The notes beneath the pieces are model-generated. The model saw only the letters and a list, made by a program, of their open reading frames with translations, had not been told where the DNA came from and ran no database searches. The translations under genes and the position numbers were made by a program. DNA of 64,000 bases from an uncultured Prevotella sp. (GTDB taxonomy: Bacteria; Bacteroidota; Bacteroidia; Bacteroidales; Bacteroidaceae), in contig CAJOPT010000073.1 of NCBI GenBank assembly GCA_905236455.1, positions 1 through 64,000 on the forward strand. The letters are read 5' to 3'. Positions 49,249 through 58,059 of the stretch are shown here, in pieces. Position 1 is the first letter of the stretch, and each line of letters opens with the position of its first letter.

Positions 49249-51519
49249 TTATATTATTTGTGACACCTCTTGGAGGTCATGGATTTTCTTGAGGCTGTCA
49301 ATGATGACCTGGACGTCCTCACGGTCATGCACGCGCAGCTCGATACTCCCGTCGAAGATACCACTGTCGCTTGATATGGTAATCTTGCGGATATTCACAC
49401 CTAACTCCTCTGAGAGGATCTCGGAGAGGTCTAACAAAAGACCTTTCCTGTCGATGCCTCTCAGGCGTATGGTAGCATCGAAGAACAAATGCTTGTGCAT
49501 CTCCCATTTGGCATCGAGAATCCTATTGCCGAAGCTCGCTTTCAGTTTCGAGGCTACCGGACAAGCTCTCTTGTGTATCTCTATATGCTTCTTGTTGTCA
49601 ATATATCCCAGAATGTCATCTCCTGGTATAGGGTGGCAGCATTGTGGGAATATAAACTGGTTGATGTTTTCTTCGGAGATGAAGATGGGCTTCTTCTTGT
49701 TGAAGTCCTTTTCTACAATATAATACTCTGGCTTTTTTGCTTCCTCCTTTTTCTTCTCACCACTGTGATTTATAAACGGCACAAACTTTCGCCAGGTTGG
49801 TATGTTCTGTTGCTTCTTTCCGCTCAACTCATCAAGGTCGTTGTCGCCAAGAATGATGTTTTTCTCACCAATAGCTTGAAGCAGACTCTCATGTTTACGT
49901 TGCTCATGCAGGTCACAGAGCTTGTCAAGGACAGATGAGTTCAATTCCATGCCATTCTTCTGTAGCCATTGCTGCAGAATCTCTTCACCTTTCTTCTGCA
50001 CCTCCCTTGCCTCACGACGTATGATGGTCTGAATCTTACCTTTCGCCTTTGCTGTGCTGACGAAGTTAATCCAGTTGGCTTGCACGTGCTGTGACTTTGA
50101 TGTGAGTATCTCAACCTGGTCGCCACTTTGTAGCTTATGGCTCAAAGGCACCAGCTTGTGGTTGACCTTTGCACCGATGCAGTGGCTTCCAAGGAAGGTG
50201 TGTATCTGGAATGCGAAGTCGAGTGCCGTACATCCTGCCGGCATAGTCTTAATCTCACCCTTAGGAGTGAACACGAAAATCTCGGATGCAAAAAGGTTTA
50301 GCTTGATGGCATCAAGAAAGTCCATGGCATCAGGCTGTGGGTCGTCAAGAATCTCTTTTATTGTGCGGAGCCAGTCATTGAGCTCGCCCTCATCCTCAGT
50401 CACTTCCTTGCCGTCTTTATATTGCCAATGTGCTGCAAAGCCTTGTTCGGCAATCTCATCCATCCTGTCTGATCGTATTTGAACTTCAATCCATCGTCCT
50501 TGTTTAGACATAAGGGTTACATGCAGGGCTTGGTATCCGTTGGCTTTTGGATGGTTTACCCAATCACGCAACCTGTCAGGATGGCTTTTATAGATCTTGT
50601 TTATCGCCACATAGATATTGAAGCAGTCGTTGACTTCTTCATCGCGCCTACGTGGGGTGAAGATAATCCTGACGGCGAGGATGTCGTAAATCTCGTCAAA
50701 GGTGACATGCTTTGTCTGCATCTTGTTCCAGATGGAGTAGGGGCTTTTAATACGAGCCTTGATAGTGTATTCCAACCCCATCTTGTCAAGCTCCTCACGT
50801 ATGGGATCGGTAAAGCTCTTGAAAAGTGTGTCGCGTGATGCCTGTGTCGTTGCGAGCTTACGATTTATGGCATTATATGCATCCGGGTGCTCATATTTGA
50901 AACTTAGGTCCTCAAGCTCAGTCTTCACCTTATTCAACCCTAACCTGTTGGCAAGGGGAGAGTAAATATAAAGTGTCTCACCTGCAATCTTATATTGCTT
51001 GTTGGCTGGTTGAGACTCTAATGTCCGCATATTGTGGAGGCGGTCGCATATCTTTATCAGGATGACACGGATGTCATCGCTCATCGTCAGCAACAGCTTC
51101 TTGAAGTTTTCAGCTTGTGCTGAGGCTTGTTCTCCGAAGATGCCGCCACTGATTTTCGTAAGTCCATCGACAATCTGTGCTATTTTTGAACCGAAAATAT
51201 TCTCGATGTCTTCAGTTGTATAGTCGGTGTCCTCCACCACGTCATGAAGAAGGGCGGAGCAAATGCTCGTTGAACCCAGTCCGATTTCCTCACATGCGAT
51301 TTGTGCCACGGCTATCGGGTGCATGATATACGGCTCACCAGAAAGCCGTCTCACTCCTTTATGTGCTTGTTTGGCAAAGTTGAAAGCCTGTGTTATGATA
51401 TCGACTTTCTTTCGATGTGGGGATGCGAGGTATGTATCTATAAGGTGCTGGAATGCTTGGTTGACGATCTTCTCGTCATCCATCTCGTTTATATCGGGTT
51501 TCTTTGTGGCGTCGTTCAT
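49249..51519 (-). CDS. relA/spoT: Bifunctional (p)ppGpp synthetase/hydrolase
   Basis: A 756-residue RSH enzyme that makes and degrades the stringent-response alarmone. The HD hydrolase domain is intact (HPIAVAQI, ALLHDVVEDTDY near residues 88-100). The synthetase domain has ARIKSPYSIWNKM, ILAVRIIF and HPKANGYQALHVTL. A TGS domain follows near 400 (IFVFTPKGEIKTMPAG), then a zinc-finger-like segment (FPQCCHPIPGDDILG) and a C-terminal ACT domain. The bifunctional SpoT/Rel type is expected for Bacteroidota. It is the last of the parA-parB-DUF5683-relA group. Confidence 0.94.
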   Translation of the reverse strand: MNDATKKPDINEMDDEKIVNQAFQHLIDTYLASPHRKKVDIITQAFNFAKQAHKGVRRLSGEPYIMHPIAVAQIACEEIGLGSTSICSALLHDVVEDTDYTTEDIENIFGSKIAQIVDGLTKISGGIFGEQASAQAENFKKLLLTMSDDIRVILIKICDRLHNMRTLESQPANKQYKIAGETLYIYSPLANRLGLNKVKTELEDLSFKYEHPDAYNAINRKLATTQASRDTLFKSFTDPIREELDKMGLEYTIKARIKSPYSIWNKMQTKHVTFDEIYDILAVRIIFTPRRRDEEVNDCFNIYVAINKIYKSHPDRLRDWVNHPKANGYQALHVTLMSKQGRWIEVQIRSDRMDEIAEQGFAAHWQYKDGKEVTEDEGELNDWLRTIKEILDDPQPDAMDFLDAIKLNLFASEIFVFTPKGEIKTMPAGCTALDFAFQIHTFLGSHCIGAKVNHKLVPLSHKLQSGDQVEILTSKSQHVQANWINFVSTAKAKGKIQTIIRREAREVQKKGEEILQQWLQKNGMELNSSVLDKLCDLHEQRKHESLLQAIGEKNIILGDNDLDELSGKKQQNIPTWRKFVPFINHSGEKKKEEAKKPEYYIVEKDFNKKKPIFISEENINQFIFPQCCHPIPGDDILGYIDNKKHIEIHKRACPVASKLKASFGNRILDAKWEMHKHLFFDATIRLRGIDRKGLLLDLSEILSEELGVNIRKITISSDSGIFDGSIELRVHDREDVQVIIDSLKKIHDLQEVSQII

Positions 51520-51564
51520 GTGTATATGTTTTTAGGGATTGAATTATAGAGGTGTCGTAATGTC

Positions 51565-52302
51565 TTAAAACGTAAGGCTGCATCCTAATCCTATAGCTGA
51601 AGAGCTGAATGGGTTCTTTGCGTTCTGGTTAGTGATGACAGTGGGTGCGACCCTGATACTCAAGTCGTCGGATATGTCAAATTCAGAGAGTGAGGCGTCA
51701 ACGTATGCGTCGATGATGGATAAAGCGTATACTCCGATAGCAACAAAGACGCTCAAGTCACGATACCTTCTGTATCTGTCTTTCCTTTTCCTGAACACCT
51801 CCTGGTATTGAGCCATGTTGCTTTCTGTAATCTCCGCCCCTAAATGCAGAAAGGAGTTGTAGCTTTGGGTGTTAGGGTCAGAGTCCATGATATCCATATA
51901 CGCCTGTGAGTAGTCATGATACATCTGGTTGTTCCAAGTCATGGCGTAGATACAGCCTACAAATCCTCCGTATATGATTGGTAGCTTCCAGTATTTACGG
52001 TTATAGATCTGTCCTGCTCCAGGCAAAACAATAGCCAGCCACATTGCTCTCTTGGGATCGGGCCTCCATTTGCTCCAGTCGCGTTTTTGCTTTAAAGGAA
52101 TGGTGTCGGAAAAAGCGATCTCCAGTTCCTTGTCTTGCTTAAGCACGATAGGGGTCTCGGTAAGAAGCGAGTCGTCGGGGTATATGATAGTAATGGCACT
52201 GTCGCCCTCCACATCCTGTGCGAGGGCGTCACTATAGCCAATCATTAGCAATAATGCTACCGTAGCTATGCTTCTTACTATGTAGCCGAGATGTTCCGTC
52301 AC
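51565..52302 (-). CDS. DUF5683-type membrane-associated protein
   Basis: A 245-residue protein with an N-terminal signal or anchor (about residues 8-28, VRSIATVALLLMIGYSDALAQ) and the DUF5683-like core KRAMWLAIVLPGAGQIYNRKYWKLPIIYGGFVGCIY with two further hydrophobic segments (GGFVGCIYAMTW and LSVFVAIGVYALSIIDAYVDASL). The family is known to me by its position beside parB in Bacteroidota; function is unknown. It lies seven bases after parB, with relA downstream. I know of relatives where a lytic transglycosylase lies between this gene and relA; none is present here. Confidence 0.78.
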   Translation of the reverse strand: MTEHLGYIVRSIATVALLLMIGYSDALAQDVEGDSAITIIYPDDSLLTETPIVLKQDKELEIAFSDTIPLKQKRDWSKWRPDPKRAMWLAIVLPGAGQIYNRKYWKLPIIYGGFVGCIYAMTWNNQMYHDYSQAYMDIMDSDPNTQSYNSFLHLGAEITESNMAQYQEVFRKRKDRYRRYRDLSVFVAIGVYALSIIDAYVDASLSEFDISDDLSIRVAPTVITNQNAKNPFSSSAIGLGCSLTF

Positions 52303-52309
52303 TTGAAAA

Positions 52310-53218
52310 CTATTGTTTCAGTTTGTCGAAGACATGCATGATATGTTCCAGCTCTTCCTCTGACGCAAAAGGGATGCTGATTTTCCCCTTGCCTTTGGCA
52401 TTATAGCTCATTTGTATCTTTGTGTCAAAGAACTTTGACAAGCGGTTCTTCAGGATGTTAAACTCCTCAGGGAGTCTTGACTTGGCAATGATGGTTTTCT
52501 TGGCTGTCTGGATATCCTCACCGTTGTTGAGCTGATGGCAGAGCTCTTCCACTTTGCGTACGGAGTAGCCGTTCTTGTGGATTTCCTTAAACAGTTTAAG
52601 CTGCAATGAAGGACTGCTGAGTGAGAGTAAGGCACGGGCATGTCCCATGTCAATCTCTTTCTTCTGCAATGCCATCTGCACCTGTGCAGGCAGTTTCAAC
52701 AGGCGTAGGTAGTTGGCAATAGCTGCGCGGCTCTTGCCGACACGTTCGCTGACCTTCTCCTGTGTCATTCCGCTCTTCTCCAACAAATGCTCGTATGCCA
52801 ATGCAATCTCAATGGCGTTTAGATCCTCACGTTGTATATTCTCCACCAAAGCCATTTCCATGACATTCTCATCCTTTATGGTGCGGATATAGGCGGGAAT
52901 AGCTGTAAGACCGGCTATCTGAGATGCTCTCCAACGACGCTCTCCGGCAATAATCTGGAATTTACCGTCTTCCATCTGCCTTAAGGTGATGGGCTGGACG
53001 ATACCTAATTGTTTTATACTGTTAGCCAGTTCCTCCAACGCAGCCTGATCGAACTCTCTTCGTGGCTGGTTAGGGTTGGCTTCAATCTGATCAATTGCCA
53101 CTTCATTTATAGTGGAACTGCCTTGTGTGCTGACGTCATCTGTTGAAATCAATGCGTCAAGTCCTCTTCCCAAGGCTGCAGTCTTAGTAATCCTGTTGTA
53201 TTTCTTACGTACTGCCAT
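52310..53218 (-). CDS. parB: Chromosome partitioning protein ParB
   Basis: A 302-residue CTP-dependent DNA clamp that loads at parS and works with ParA in chromosome segregation. The ParB/Srx domain includes NPNQPRREF, GIVQPITLR, and the CTP-binding motif GERRWRAS (about residues 98-105). The helix-turn-helix part includes MTQEKVSERVGKSRAAIANYLRLLKLP, and a C-terminal dimer domain follows a linker. Start ATG 53218; parA ends 42 bases upstream. No parS-like palindrome (GTTTCACGTGAAAC) was seen in the window. Confidence 0.95.
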   Translation of the reverse strand: MAVRKKYNRITKTAALGRGLDALISTDDVSTQGSSTINEVAIDQIEANPNQPRREFDQAALEELANSIKQLGIVQPITLRQMEDGKFQIIAGERRWRASQIAGLTAIPAYIRTIKDENVMEMALVENIQREDLNAIEIALAYEHLLEKSGMTQEKVSERVGKSRAAIANYLRLLKLPAQVQMALQKKEIDMGHARALLSLSSPSLQLKLFKEIHKNGYSVRKVEELCHQLNNGEDIQTAKKTIIAKSRLPEEFNILKNRLSKFFDTKIQMSYNAKGKGKISIPFASEEELEHIMHVFDKLKQ

Positions 53219-53260
53219 AATGAATTTGTTATGTGTAGAGTTTATTTTTGAATGTAGTGG

Positions 53261-54037
53261 TTACTTTTTTGCTTTCTTCTCCCTGCTGATAATCTCCTTG
53301 GCAAGTGCCAGATGGTTCTTCGCACCGGTAGAGTCGGCATCGTACAAGATGGCTGGCAGACCGTGGCTGGGGCTTTCCGACAGTTTTACGTTTCGTTGAA
53401 TAACGGTCTTGAACACCAGTTCCTGGAAATGACGCTTTACTTCGTCATAAATCTGGTTTGCAAGGCGCAGACGTGAGTCATACATAGTGAGAAGGAATCC
53501 CTCAATCTCTAACTTGGGGTTGAGCTTCGTCTTAATAATCTTGATGGTGCTAAGCAGCTTACTGATTCCCTCCAGTGCGAAATACTCGCATTGAACAGGT
53601 ATTATAACTGAGTCTGCCGCAGTCAGTGCATTGACGGTGATAAGTCCTAATGACGGACTGCAGTCTATCAGAATGTAGTCATAGTCGTCACGGATGGGGG
53701 CCAGCAAGTCGCTGACTACCTTCTCACGGCTTTCCAAGTTAAGCATTTCTATTTCTGCACCCACCAAGTCAATATGGCTCGGAATGATGTCAAGTCCTTC
53801 TATGTCTGTCGTGTATATGGCGTCGCGTACATCAGCATGGTCGATGATGCACTCATAAAGAGAACATTCTACTGTGTTTATGTCAACGCCTAATCCACTT
53901 GATGCGTTAGCCTGAGGATCTGCGTCAACTACAAGTACTGTTTTCTCCAGTGTGGCGAGTGACGCTGCCAGATTGATAGACGTTGTGGTCTTGCCTACAC
54001 CGCCTTTCTGATTAGCTAAGGCTATGATTTTTCCCAT
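53261..54037 (-). CDS. parA: Chromosome partitioning ATPase ParA
   Basis: A 258-residue deviant Walker A ATPase (KGGVGKTT, residues 11-18) of the ParA/Soj type. Other blocks are VDADPQANASSGLG, DYILIDCSPSLGLITVNAL and PVQCEYFALEG, all typical. It is short, without an N-terminal DNA-binding domain, as for chromosomal ParA. First gene of the group parA-parB-DUF5683-relA. Divergent from surE with 108 bases between; TAACTTTG on the minus strand there can serve as its -7 box. Confidence 0.96.
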   Translation of the reverse strand: MGKIIALANQKGGVGKTTTSINLAASLATLEKTVLVVDADPQANASSGLGVDINTVECSLYECIIDHADVRDAIYTTDIEGLDIIPSHIDLVGAEIEMLNLESREKVVSDLLAPIRDDYDYILIDCSPSLGLITVNALTAADSVIIPVQCEYFALEGISKLLSTIKIIKTKLNPKLEIEGFLLTMYDSRLRLANQIYDEVKRHFQELVFKTVIQRNVKLSESPSHGLPAILYDADSTGAKNHLALAKEIISREKKAKK

Positions 54038-54145
54038 ACTTAATCCTTTTCCTTAAAACAAATTAATTTTGCAAAGTTACAAATATTATTCGAGAATGAT
54101 GTTATTTTAAAGGTTTTTTCGTATTTTTGCAATCAAAAAGCGAAG

Positions 54146-54910
54146 ATGAAAAAGCCTTTTATACTGATTTCAAATGATGACGGCTATCAGAGTAGAGGTA
54201 TCAGATGTCTTGTAGAGTGTTTGAGAGACATGGCGGACATTCTTGTCTGCGCACCTGATGGCGGACGCTCAGGATATTCCTGTGCCTTTTCCGCAGTGCC
54301 ACCTCTTTATATACAGCGGCGGGACAATATTCCCGGTGCGGAGGTATGGTCGTGCAGCGGCACTCCTGTGGATTGTGTGAAGATTGCTCTTGACCAGTTG
54401 ATGGACGGCAGATGGCCTGACTTGGTAATTGGCGGTATTAATCATGGTGACAACTCTACAGTGAACACTCACTACAGTGGAACGATGGGTGTCGCAATGG
54501 AAGGGTGTATGAAATACATTCCCTCTATCGCCTTCTCGTCATGTAATTATAATCCTGATGCAGACCTGTCGCATCTGGGACATTATATTCGTAAGATAGT
54601 GAATAGAGTCCTGTCCGACGGCTTACCGAAGGGCGTATGTCTGAATGTCAATTTTCCTGATGTGAGACAGTTCAGCGGACTTCGTGTCTGCAGAATGGGC
54701 TATGGCAGTTGGATAAACGAGGTGGTGAAGGATGTTCATCCCCGAGGCTACAACTATTATTGGATGACAGGCCATTACCGTGACGATGAGGCTGGTGCGG
54801 TCGATAACGATCGCTGGGCATTATCTCATGGCTATGTATGTGTGACTCCTACTACGATGGATGTCACTGATTATAGAATGTTGAACGAAATGAAAGACTG
54901 GGAAGAATGA
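54146..54910 (+). CDS. surE: 5'/3'-Nucleotidase SurE
   Basis: A 254-residue metal-dependent nucleotidase. The metal site is visible: SNDDGYQSRGI (Asp-Asp, residues 9-15), APDGGRSGYSC, SGTPVDCVKIAL, GGINHGDNSTVNTHYSGTMGVAMEG. It dephosphorylates nucleoside monophosphates and is linked to stress survival in other bacteria. A TATTTTTG box lies shortly upstream. The stop overlaps the lpxB start by four bases (ATGA), so the two are translationally coupled, an order seen in Bacteroidota. Confidence 0.95.
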   Translation: MKKPFILISNDDGYQSRGIRCLVECLRDMADILVCAPDGGRSGYSCAFSAVPPLYIQRRDNIPGAEVWSCSGTPVDCVKIALDQLMDGRWPDLVIGGINHGDNSTVNTHYSGTMGVAMEGCMKYIPSIAFSSCNYNPDADLSHLGHYIRKIVNRVLSDGLPKGVCLNVNFPDVRQFSGLRVCRMGYGSWINEVVKDVHPRGYNYYWMTGHYRDDEAGAVDNDRWALSHGYVCVTPTTMDVTDYRMLNEMKDWEE

Positions 54911-56136
54911 AATATTATTTGATTGTGGGAGAGGCGAGTGGTGACCTTCATGCCTCACGATTGATGCAGTCGCTTCAGGAGGAAGACCCTGAGGCTCAGT
55001 TCCGTTTCTTCGGCGGCGATCTCATGAGTGCTGTTGGCGGAACACGTGTCCGGCATTATAAAGATATGGCATATATGGGATTTGTTCCTGTGCTGCTCCA
55101 TCTTAATGTGATATTCAAGAATCTCAAGGTTTGTCAGGAGGATATGATAAAATGGAAACCGGATGTGGTGATTTTAGTTGACTACCCCGGCTTCAACTTG
55201 CGGATAGCGAAATTCATTACTAAGCAGAAACTTGCCGCTAATCGTCCGCAACAGCCTGCAAAGGGCGCACAGCTTACTGGTAATGGTTCCCAGCTTCCTG
55301 CAAAGCCTTTATGGGGTGGCTGCCCTGTGTATTATTATATCTCTCCTAAGATATGGGCATGGAAAGAATGGCGCATCCGTAGCATAAAACGTGACGTCAC
55401 AGAGATGTTCTCCATCTTACCTTTCGAGAAAGATTTCTATGAGAAAAAACACCGTTATCCAGTGTACTATGTCGGAAACCCGACAGTGGAGGAGGTGTCA
55501 CACTTCAAAGAGGAATATCATGAGACCTTTGAGCAGTTTTGCGCTACTCATGGGCTGTCGGAGAAACCTATTATTGCATTGCTTGCTGGCAGCAGGAAGC
55601 AGGAGATAAAGGATAACCTGCCGGGAATGATTGAGTCGGCGAGACGTTTTAAAGACTATCAGCTGGTGTTGGCTGGCGCCCCGTCAATAGAGGAAGAGTA
55701 TTATGAGACTTTTATCAAAGGAAAGAATGTAAGGTTGGTTAGAAATCAGACGTATCCTTTGCTTGCACATTCCACGGCAGCGTTAGTGACCAGTGGAACG
55801 GCGACGTTGGAGACTGCTCTCTTCCGTGTTCCCCAGGTGGTATGTTACGAGACCCCGTTACCAAAGCTCTATCGCTTTGGGTTTAATCACATCCTTAACG
55901 TTAAGTATATATCATTGGTGAACCTTATTGGCGGTAAAGAGATTGTTCCGGAATTATTTGCAGACCGTTTCAGGGTCTATAATATTATGAATGAGCTTTA
56001 TAGAATCCTTCCTGGTCAGCCTGGGCGTGAGAAGATGCTGCAAGGATATCAGGAGGTAGCCGAGAAATTAGGTGGTGACATAGCGCCAGTGCAGGCTGCC
56101 CGTACAATGGTCTATCTGTTGAGGAAAAGTAAATGA
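54907..56136 (+). CDS. lpxB: Lipid-A-disaccharide synthase with a low-complexity insert
   Basis: A 409-residue membrane-associated glycosyltransferase (GT19) that joins UDP-diacylglucosamine and lipid X to make the lipid A disaccharide. Family blocks include GEASGDLHASRLMQ, FFGGDLM, MGFVPVL, VILVDYPGFNLRIAK, YYISPKIWAWKEWRI, LPFEKDFY, LLAGSRKQEIKDNLP and SGTATLETALFRVPQVVCY. Residues 107-138 hold an unusual Gln/Pro/Gly/Lys-rich stretch (ANRPQQPAKGAQLTGNGS and onwards) between two conserved motifs that are normally close. The enzyme is otherwise complete. A terminator follows. Confidence 0.94.
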   Translation: MKYYLIVGEASGDLHASRLMQSLQEEDPEAQFRFFGGDLMSAVGGTRVRHYKDMAYMGFVPVLLHLNVIFKNLKVCQEDMIKWKPDVVILVDYPGFNLRIAKFITKQKLAANRPQQPAKGAQLTGNGSQLPAKPLWGGCPVYYYISPKIWAWKEWRIRSIKRDVTEMFSILPFEKDFYEKKHRYPVYYVGNPTVEEVSHFKEEYHETFEQFCATHGLSEKPIIALLAGSRKQEIKDNLPGMIESARRFKDYQLVLAGAPSIEEEYYETFIKGKNVRLVRNQTYPLLAHSTAALVTSGTATLETALFRVPQVVCYETPLPKLYRFGFNHILNVKYISLVNLIGGKEIVPELFADRFRVYNIMNELYRILPGQPGREKMLQGYQEVAEKLGGDIAPVQAARTMVYLLRKSK

Positions 56137-56161
56137 GGCGAGGTTAATCCCCGCCTCATTT
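56131..56161. terminator. Terminator between lpxB and the GH5 gene
   Basis: AAATGAGGCGAGG and CCCCGCCTCATTT form a stem of about 12 bp around a few bases. It starts at the lpxB stop region and can serve both convergent genes. Confidence 0.85.
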
Positions 56162-56170
56162 GTTGTATTC

Positions 56171-57127
56171 TTATTTTATGTTTTTCTTCATGGTCTCTTG
56201 TACTAACTTACCCCATGGCTTCACGAGGTCTGGGGTCCAGTCACCACATGCCTTGGCTCTTGGTAATAGCATGGAGCATGTCTCGTTCTTGTCGGAGAGA
56301 GACCAACAGGCATAGCTTACCTTTAACTCTTCCATCAGGTTGACCCATTTCCACCATTCCTCGGTATTTAGCGGACCATCACCTGAGGCTTCCATTCCGG
56401 CACATTCACTGACAAAGACTGGAAGCCCACCTTCCACAGCAGCTTTCATCTTATCGCGAAGATAGTCTTTATGGGTGGCTGCATAGAAGTGTACGGTATA
56501 CATCACGTTGCTGACTCCCTCAATAGGTGATGCGGCAACAAGGTCTATGTCCTGGTCCCAATGCGGACATCCCATAAGGATTACGTTGTCAGGGTCATAC
56601 TTACGTATCTCTGTGATAATCTCCTTAGCGTATTCCTTCAGACTCTCCCATGAGTCATTTATCGGCTCATTGTATAATTCATATATGATATTGGGGTATT
56701 TGCCGTATTTCTGTGCCATCTTTGAGAAAAATGCCTTTGCCTCAGCTGTATGCATCTCGTGGGAATGCCAGTCGATTATGACATACACCTTGTTCTTTAT
56801 GGCAGCGTCAATGACTGGAGTCATACATTCAATGCCGAATGACGGGTTCTCTAAATAATGGTCATCAACAGATGACGCTCCCATGGCGGCACGGATAACA
56901 TTGGCATGCCATTCATTCTCCAACCATTTCACCGCTCCTTTGTTGTAAAAGCGTGGCCATAGATTGTGCCATCCAAGGCTTACTCCGCGCAATACTACTG
57001 GTTGACCGTTCTGATCGCATAGCTGTGCGCCTTTAACTTGTAACTGCCCCCATTGTCTCACTGGGTCAATAGCCTTTGCCGTCGTTAGGGCACAGAGCAT
57101 ACAGACGATGCAAAGAATTTTTTTCAT
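56171..57127 (-). CDS. GH5-family endoglucanase-like enzyme
   Basis: A 318-residue exported glycoside hydrolase of family GH5 (cellulase/mannanase type). Signal peptide MKKILCIVCMLCALTTAKA. The (beta/alpha)8 barrel motifs are seen: LRGVSLGWHN, RAAMGAS, VYVIIDWHSHEMHT, the acid/base Glu in YELYNEP, VMYTVHFYAATH and the nucleophile Glu in PVFVSECAG. Only a single catalytic domain is present and there is no binding module. Start 57127 is preferred over 57136 because it begins a compact signal peptide. No polysaccharide locus adjoins it. Precise substrate (beta-glucan, mannan or xyloglucan) is not determinable. Confidence 0.9.
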   Translation of the reverse strand: MKKILCIVCMLCALTTAKAIDPVRQWGQLQVKGAQLCDQNGQPVVLRGVSLGWHNLWPRFYNKGAVKWLENEWHANVIRAAMGASSVDDHYLENPSFGIECMTPVIDAAIKNKVYVIIDWHSHEMHTAEAKAFFSKMAQKYGKYPNIIYELYNEPINDSWESLKEYAKEIITEIRKYDPDNVILMGCPHWDQDIDLVAASPIEGVSNVMYTVHFYAATHKDYLRDKMKAAVEGGLPVFVSECAGMEASGDGPLNTEEWWKWVNLMEELKVSYACWSLSDKNETCSMLLPRAKACGDWTPDLVKPWGKLVQETMKKNIK

Positions 57128-57181
57128 GTGTGTCATTTTTACTATTAAGTTTTGTTTAATTATTAAGGAGTTTATGATGAC

Positions 57182-58048
57182 TTATACCATCATTGCCAGT
57201 GTGTAAAGATAAACCACTGCGGCAGGTATTGCCAAAAGAGAGGAGTCGAAGCGGTCAAGCATGCCGCCATGCCCAGGCAGGATGTTTCCGCTATCCTTGA
57301 TACCTAATGTGCGCTTAAAAAGAGATTCGATAAGGTCGCCCCATGTACCGAAGATCACGACGGTAAGCCCTAAGCCTATCCATGCCGGTACCGACAAGTA
57401 TAGCTGACTTGACAGCATGGCAGTGGAATTTACATACCATCCTGTCAGTCCGGCGATAATCAGCACAAGGATGCCACCGCCAATGCTGCCTTCCCAGCTC
57501 TTGCCTGGGCTGATGCGTGGAAACAGCTTGTGCTTTCCCAACATAGACCCTACACAATATGCACCGGTGTCGTTAGCCCAGAGGAAAATGAAAATGCTCA
57601 AGGGGTATAGCCAGTTATAGCTTACCTGTCCGTCAGCTGATTGCTGGAACGCCAGCATATTGATGAGTGAGAACGGAAGTGCGATATACATCTGTCCGAA
57701 CATTGTGTAAGCCCAATTGTTAATGGGATTATTATGCTTTAGGTATAACTCGCTTACCAACAGGTATATGATAGTGATGGTATATGGCACAAATACGATA
57801 AAGCCCTCTACGATTTCCAACTTTATGGCAGCTACGGCAAAGAAGAAATAGACTCCCGCAACACATGAGATGAAACGGTTTACATGTACGCTGCCTTTCC
57901 CGTTGACCAGTCCTGTGTATTCCCAGATAGTCATACCGGTAATTATGGCAAAAAGCAGAAGCATGGTGTCGGGACGCCATACGATTCCTCCTACCATTAT
58001 AACAACGAAAAGGATACCAAAGACAGTACGGTTTATGAAATTCTTCAT
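57182..58048 (-). CDS. cdsA: Phosphatidate cytidylyltransferase
   Basis: A 288-residue integral membrane enzyme making CDP-diacylglycerol from phosphatidate and CTP, the branch point of phospholipid synthesis. About eight hydrophobic segments are seen. The CDS signature is in the C-terminal third: HKLFPRISPGKSWEGSIGG and, near the end, KRTLGIKDSGNILPGHGGMLDRFDS. It follows ftsH by 11 bases on the same strand, in the order rsfS-ftsH-cdsA. Confidence 0.95.
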   Translation of the reverse strand: MKNFINRTVFGILFVVIMVGGIVWRPDTMLLLFAIITGMTIWEYTGLVNGKGSVHVNRFISCVAGVYFFFAVAAIKLEIVEGFIVFVPYTITIIYLLVSELYLKHNNPINNWAYTMFGQMYIALPFSLINMLAFQQSADGQVSYNWLYPLSIFIFLWANDTGAYCVGSMLGKHKLFPRISPGKSWEGSIGGGILVLIIAGLTGWYVNSTAMLSSQLYLSVPAWIGLGLTVVIFGTWGDLIESLFKRTLGIKDSGNILPGHGGMLDRFDSSLLAIPAAVVYLYTLAMMV

Positions 58049-58059
58049 CTTTCTATAAT

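Noticed and set aside
53608-53632. GAGTCTGCCGCAGTCAG in parA looks like a repeat arm
   Set aside because: It encodes the conserved ParA stretch NALTAADSVIIP and has no matching second arm.
52310-54145. parS sites near parAB
   Set aside because: No GTTTCACGTGAAAC-like palindrome was seen around the par genes or elsewhere in the window by eye; a motif scan would be needed to exclude weak ones.
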